Assembly: GCA_041391485.1 (NCBI GenBank)
Contig: JAWKNY010000011.1
Span: 1 to 64,000, forward strand
DNA: 64,000 nt
From: JACKAF01 sp041391485
Lineage (GTDB): Bacteria > Bdellovibrionota > FAC87 > UBA2466 > JACKAF01
Reading direction: 5' to 3'
The position numbers and the translations under genes were made by a program. Shown piece after piece: positions 60,904-64,000 of this stretch. The notes beneath the pieces are model-generated. The model worked only from the letters and a program-made list of their open reading frames with translations, was not told the DNA's origin and searched no databases. The stretch's first letter is position 1. Each line of letters opens with the position of its first letter.

Positions 60904-63317
60904 TTACCTTACGGGGGTTGCGGACTCCGCGACCCGCGTGGGCTGACGAGTTGGCGTTGCCGGTACGGTGCTCGTTGTCGCCGGTTCACCGGACTGGGAG
61001 TCATTGGCACTCGAAGAAGTCGTCGCTGGGATGGTCTGATCAAAATTGGGCTTTTTCCCGCTGAAGAGCGAATCATAGATGACCTGACTAAAACTGCCGT
61101 CGTTGTATTTCCGCCAAGTGGGCGCCCAATTCCCATCGCTCGACTTTGTGAAATCCTGGACGTAAAGCTCGCGCTCCAACCACACTGATTGAGGATCAGT
61201 AGCGGTTGGCGTCCAGCCACACCAGCGTCACGCCCGGTATTGATTTTTTCCATGCGCGCCTTGTGGAAGGCTTCAAGCGGGCCGTGGCCGAAGCAGCGGC
61301 GTTTTGACTTCATCCGTCCGGATTGACGGTCGCGACCGTTACCGGTTGTTTCGCATAAATGTTGCCAACGGTGTTCAAGGGGATTTGATCCTCTTTATCA
61401 TCAATTTTTCCGTTGCCGTTCAGATCGTAAGCGACCTGCCAGTTTTTTCCACGTTGTCCGGGGTAACTGCGCCTTGTCCAGCCAATTGAGGGTGGAAAAT
61501 TTCGTGACCCGTCACCGCTTTTACGCACTTTGAAAATTAGCTTCCATCGGCGATAATGTCCTCTGTGCCGCCTTTGGCCAACTTAATATCGGCAGGGTTC
61601 TTCTTGATGGATTCGTGGCCGTTGTATAAAATTTGTGGTCCTTTCCGAAATTCCCGGCTGGCATGTCGCGCAATAGAAAATAGGCTCGTTGTTTTCATCA
61701 AGGCCCATAAACATTTTTACAAGACCGCTCTCGTTGATTCCCAGGTACTTCCTCCCATCGATTTCTAAAACCCCGAGATTCGGCAGCTTGTCTTTCAGGC
61801 TCTTGGGAATTCCCCCCTCCGCAGTTAGAACACCCGCCGCTTTTTCCGCTTGGGCGAGCACCGCGTCTTTTTGGTGCATGCCGACGCGTACCTGCTCGAT
61901 CTCCGTTTCAGAAGGATCCTTTCTTTCATACGCTAAACTCGCCGGGACATATAAATCTGGGTGATAGTCTTTGTGAGTGCCGTCGTTGGCAGAGTAAACT
62001 TTTCCCACCTCGGCCGTGTACCCGTTCGGACTTGGGCTATCATCGCTCTTCTTGTCTTTTGGAAGAACGCGGTAGTAGGTTCCCGCGACTTGACGTGTGG
62101 ATCTTTTTTCCCCGTCCTGGACATCTTCCTGGTAACCAGAAAAGGCCAGACTGCCTTCCTCTGTTTTACCCGTAAAAGGAAGCGCAGCATTCCCTGATAT
62201 CTGGTGGAGTATATCGAGCTTCGCACCCTTGCCGCCGTTCATGTAGGCGGCCACACCGCCATCTGATTTTCGAACCGCGAAGAGCGCACCACTAGCGGTA
62301 TCCTGAAATGCCTCGAATTCTTCTTTGCGACCGCTCGCCGTAGTGAGCTGAATCGGACGAATGGTGTATTTCTTTTCTCCGGGCTTCGCGACGGTTTTCT
62401 GTTCACCACTTTTTGCTGCTTCCCAAGCGGTAGACTTGCCGCTCGCGGAGCGGCCATGGAAAAACTGTGCGACTTCACCGTTTCTTAGAAAAGCTTCACG
62501 GTTTAGAGCCTGAGCGCGTTCCCATTGATCCCGTGCCCGCTGAAAAGCAGGCGAGTCCGAAGGTAAATTTTTCAAAGACGCAAATTGTTTGTCCACGTGA
62601 GTGACGAGACGCTTGGCGATGTAATCACGAAGCTGACTAAGAGCTTCGGCCTCTGGGCTCTTTTCCTTGGTTTGAAGTGCGACAAGCTGAGCACTAATTT
62701 TTTGTAGTTTTTCCCAGGCTTGCGTACCTTCCTCACCCTCTTTGAGGGCGCTGTCTACCAAGGCCTTGAGATCGAGTAGACTAAAATCTTCAATTCCGGT
62801 CTCTTTCAACTTTTCGGCTATAGTCGCATCAAGCTTCCCTAGACCGAGCAGCATCTTTTCGTGGAGCGACAGCTCGTCAGTTTTTGACAGGTCCTTCTTT
62901 TCATCCAACTTCTTAAGTTGTTCCTCAATTGCTCGGAAAGCGGTTTGCTGTCGTCCAATGCACCCAATGCGTCCAGGGCGATATCTACCCCGGTAGCGCT
63001 TTCTACCATGTCGTCGTAACCGTCTTCGTCGTTTGGACTACCCTTGCGTTCTAGTTTTCCTTTTTCTCCGGTGGTGTAGTAATTGTCTTTGAGCTCGGTT
63101 ACTTTTTCTTAAACTCATCGTTGTCAGCCGTGATTGGCTTTTCGTCCTGTGCTGGTTTTTCAATGGGCAAGATTTTCGGCCGTTGATCTGTTGGAAGTGG
63201 ATCTGAGATAGGTCCGTGAAGTTTGGTATCGTCCACCTTGGCATGGGTGGCGTCCGTGACTGCGAATAGAAACACGAATATGAGTAAGGCCCTGATTCCC
63301 CTGGCGCGTTTAAGCAA
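60904..63317 (-). pseudogene. Large exported protein with EF-hand-like loop, frameshifted
   Basis: TTG start at 63317 with a GGGGGGAG site and signal peptide (ALLIFVFLFAVTDATHA); the frame is open to 63386. After a change near 63110 it reads TELKDNYYTTGEKGK and DDMVESATGVDIALDALG, then from about 62900 to 61640 one clean frame of some 420 codons (LPKDKKSDDSPSPNGYTAEV, FYCATCQPG). Later pieces carry DLNGNGKIDDKED, an EF-hand/dockerin-like calcium loop, and end with a Ser/Thr/Pro-rich C-terminus at 60904. Overall about 800 residues in at least four frames. Family not recognised; probably secreted or surface-bound. Confidence 0.6.
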
Positions 63318-63547
63318 TTTCTCCCCCCCGGTTGTCCTTGCTACGCCCTCTAGAGGTGCAAGCCCTACGCCAGGCAGGATACGCACGGAAACCCCTGTAT
63401 TCTTAAGGTTTTACTGCCTAGGCTGTTGGCACGTGCCTACAAAAACTTAACTGGACTCGATTAACCGCAACTTCATGACCTCCCGCATTGACCGTTGCAC
63501 GCCCCTCCAGTAGTCACGAATGAAGAGCATTAATAAGGAGGCCATTG

Positions 63548-64000
63548 ATGCGACAGCTGTTTCTGTTAGGACTAATACTATCCACGACCGTTTTTTCTGC
63601 AGACATCAAGAAGATGGATGCGAAGAATCTGCTTAGCGACTCGCTGGCGGATCTAATCCCGACGATCAAAGGGTTGCACGACGCCGGAGAAAAGGAATAC
63701 AGCCCAGCCGGAGGCCGTGTGACGGCTGTTTACAAAGTTACTCCTGCAAAAGACGAAAAAGAATGGCAGGCCATGCGTGCGTTGGTCGACAAGGCCAATA
63801 GTTTTGGAGAAGTGGGCGGCGAAGATGTGGGCGAAGACGCCACCGCGTTCTTTGTGAAGCGTCCGAACTTTGAGCACATCTCAGTGGCGTTCGTAAGCGA
63901 CTACCTCGATCGGGACGAATTGTCCGATGGCCTGGTTGAAGAGCTGACCAAGTTTCGAGACCGCTTGCGCGATTTGATCAAGGAAAAATCTTATCTCGGA
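63548..64000 (+). CDS. Exported protein, 5' part only
   Basis: ATG 63548 with AAGGAGG six bases upstream; signal peptide MRQLFLLGLILSTTVFSA. At least 151 codons, open at the window edge. The mature part is charged with acidic/basic alternation (VYKVTPAKDEKEWQAMRALVDKA, split). Not recognised. Divergent from the large exported protein gene. Confidence 0.7.
   Translation, partial: MRQLFLLGLILSTTVFSADIKKMDAKNLLSDSLADLIPTIKGLHDAGEKEYSPAGGRVTAVYKVTPAKDEKEWQAMRALVDKANSFGEVGGEDVGEDATAFFVKRPNFEHISVAFVSDYLDRDELSDGLVEELTKFRDRLRDLIKEKSYLG

Overview
The window looks like a chromosomal stretch of a Gram-negative, probably predatory-clade bacterium of the Bdellovibrionota. The pointers are a TIGR02147-type regulator coupled to an outer-membrane protein gene, a cysteine-repeat secreted protein, a long SDR protein with an N-terminal Cys-X2-Cys region, and an unusually large share of genes for signal-peptide proteins and lipoproteins of unknown function. 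This placement is inference from gene content; there is no rRNA or ribosomal marker here. Many genes are interrupted by single-base indels, often in homopolymer runs (worst between 2.2 and 6.7 kb), while neighbours such as a 1399-codon ORF are intact. I therefore read most breaks as sequence or assembly errors.

Layout. 0-4.1 kb: a ugpC-ugpA-ugpE-ugpB type glycerol-3-phosphate/sugar ABC importer, last two genes frameshifted. 4.1-7.4 kb: a broken SDR oxidoreductase and a broken DUF4214 lipoprotein. 7.4-15.9 kb: a DUF4112 protein, a histidine kinase-receiver hybrid with a signal peptide, secreted proteins of unknown role, a Pro/Arg repeat protein, an NCS2 uracil/xanthine permease and a cysteine-repeat protein. 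15.9-18.1 kb: a four-gene export/redox operon (DUF4266 lipoprotein, DUF3570-like barrel, two thioredoxin-fold proteins). 18.3-24.5 kb: FAD monooxygenase, MBL-like protein, TMEM175-like channel, sugar epimerase-like protein and two coupled membrane proteins, one rich in intramembrane histidines. 24.5-27.7 kb: a TIGR02147 regulator, its coupled outer-membrane protein and an upstream lipoprotein, with two copies of the same palindromic operator. 27.7-42.7 kb: mixed metabolic and envelope genes, including a lone MazF-like toxin, a Rieske protein, an SBP-permease fusion importer and a four-gene operon of exported proteins with a trypsin-like protease. 42.8-47.0 kb: a single polypeptide carrying malate synthase and an ICL2-type isocitrate lyase, i.e. 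the whole glyoxylate bypass in one chain.

49.3-60.7 kb is a defence/mobile island: a type II restriction-modification set (C5 methyltransferase, controller-like HTH, PD-(D/E)XK endonuclease), then a three-gene operon of a ComEC-like metallo-beta-lactamase-fold hydrolase, an E2-E1-JAB triple fusion and a patatin phospholipase. This operon is divergent from a CapH/CapP-like repressor and metalloprotease pair. It resembles type II CBASS (patatin CapV, Cap2, Cap3, CapH/CapP), but no CD-NTase cyclase is present and an MBL hydrolase stands in its place; this is the best candidate for an undescribed system. Next come an HTH gene with paired palindromic operators and a 45-residue membrane peptide, an ISL3-family insertion sequence, and tRNA-Tyr and tRNA-Thr. 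The end (60.9-64 kb) holds a frameshifted secreted protein with an EF-hand-like loop and the start of one more exported protein.
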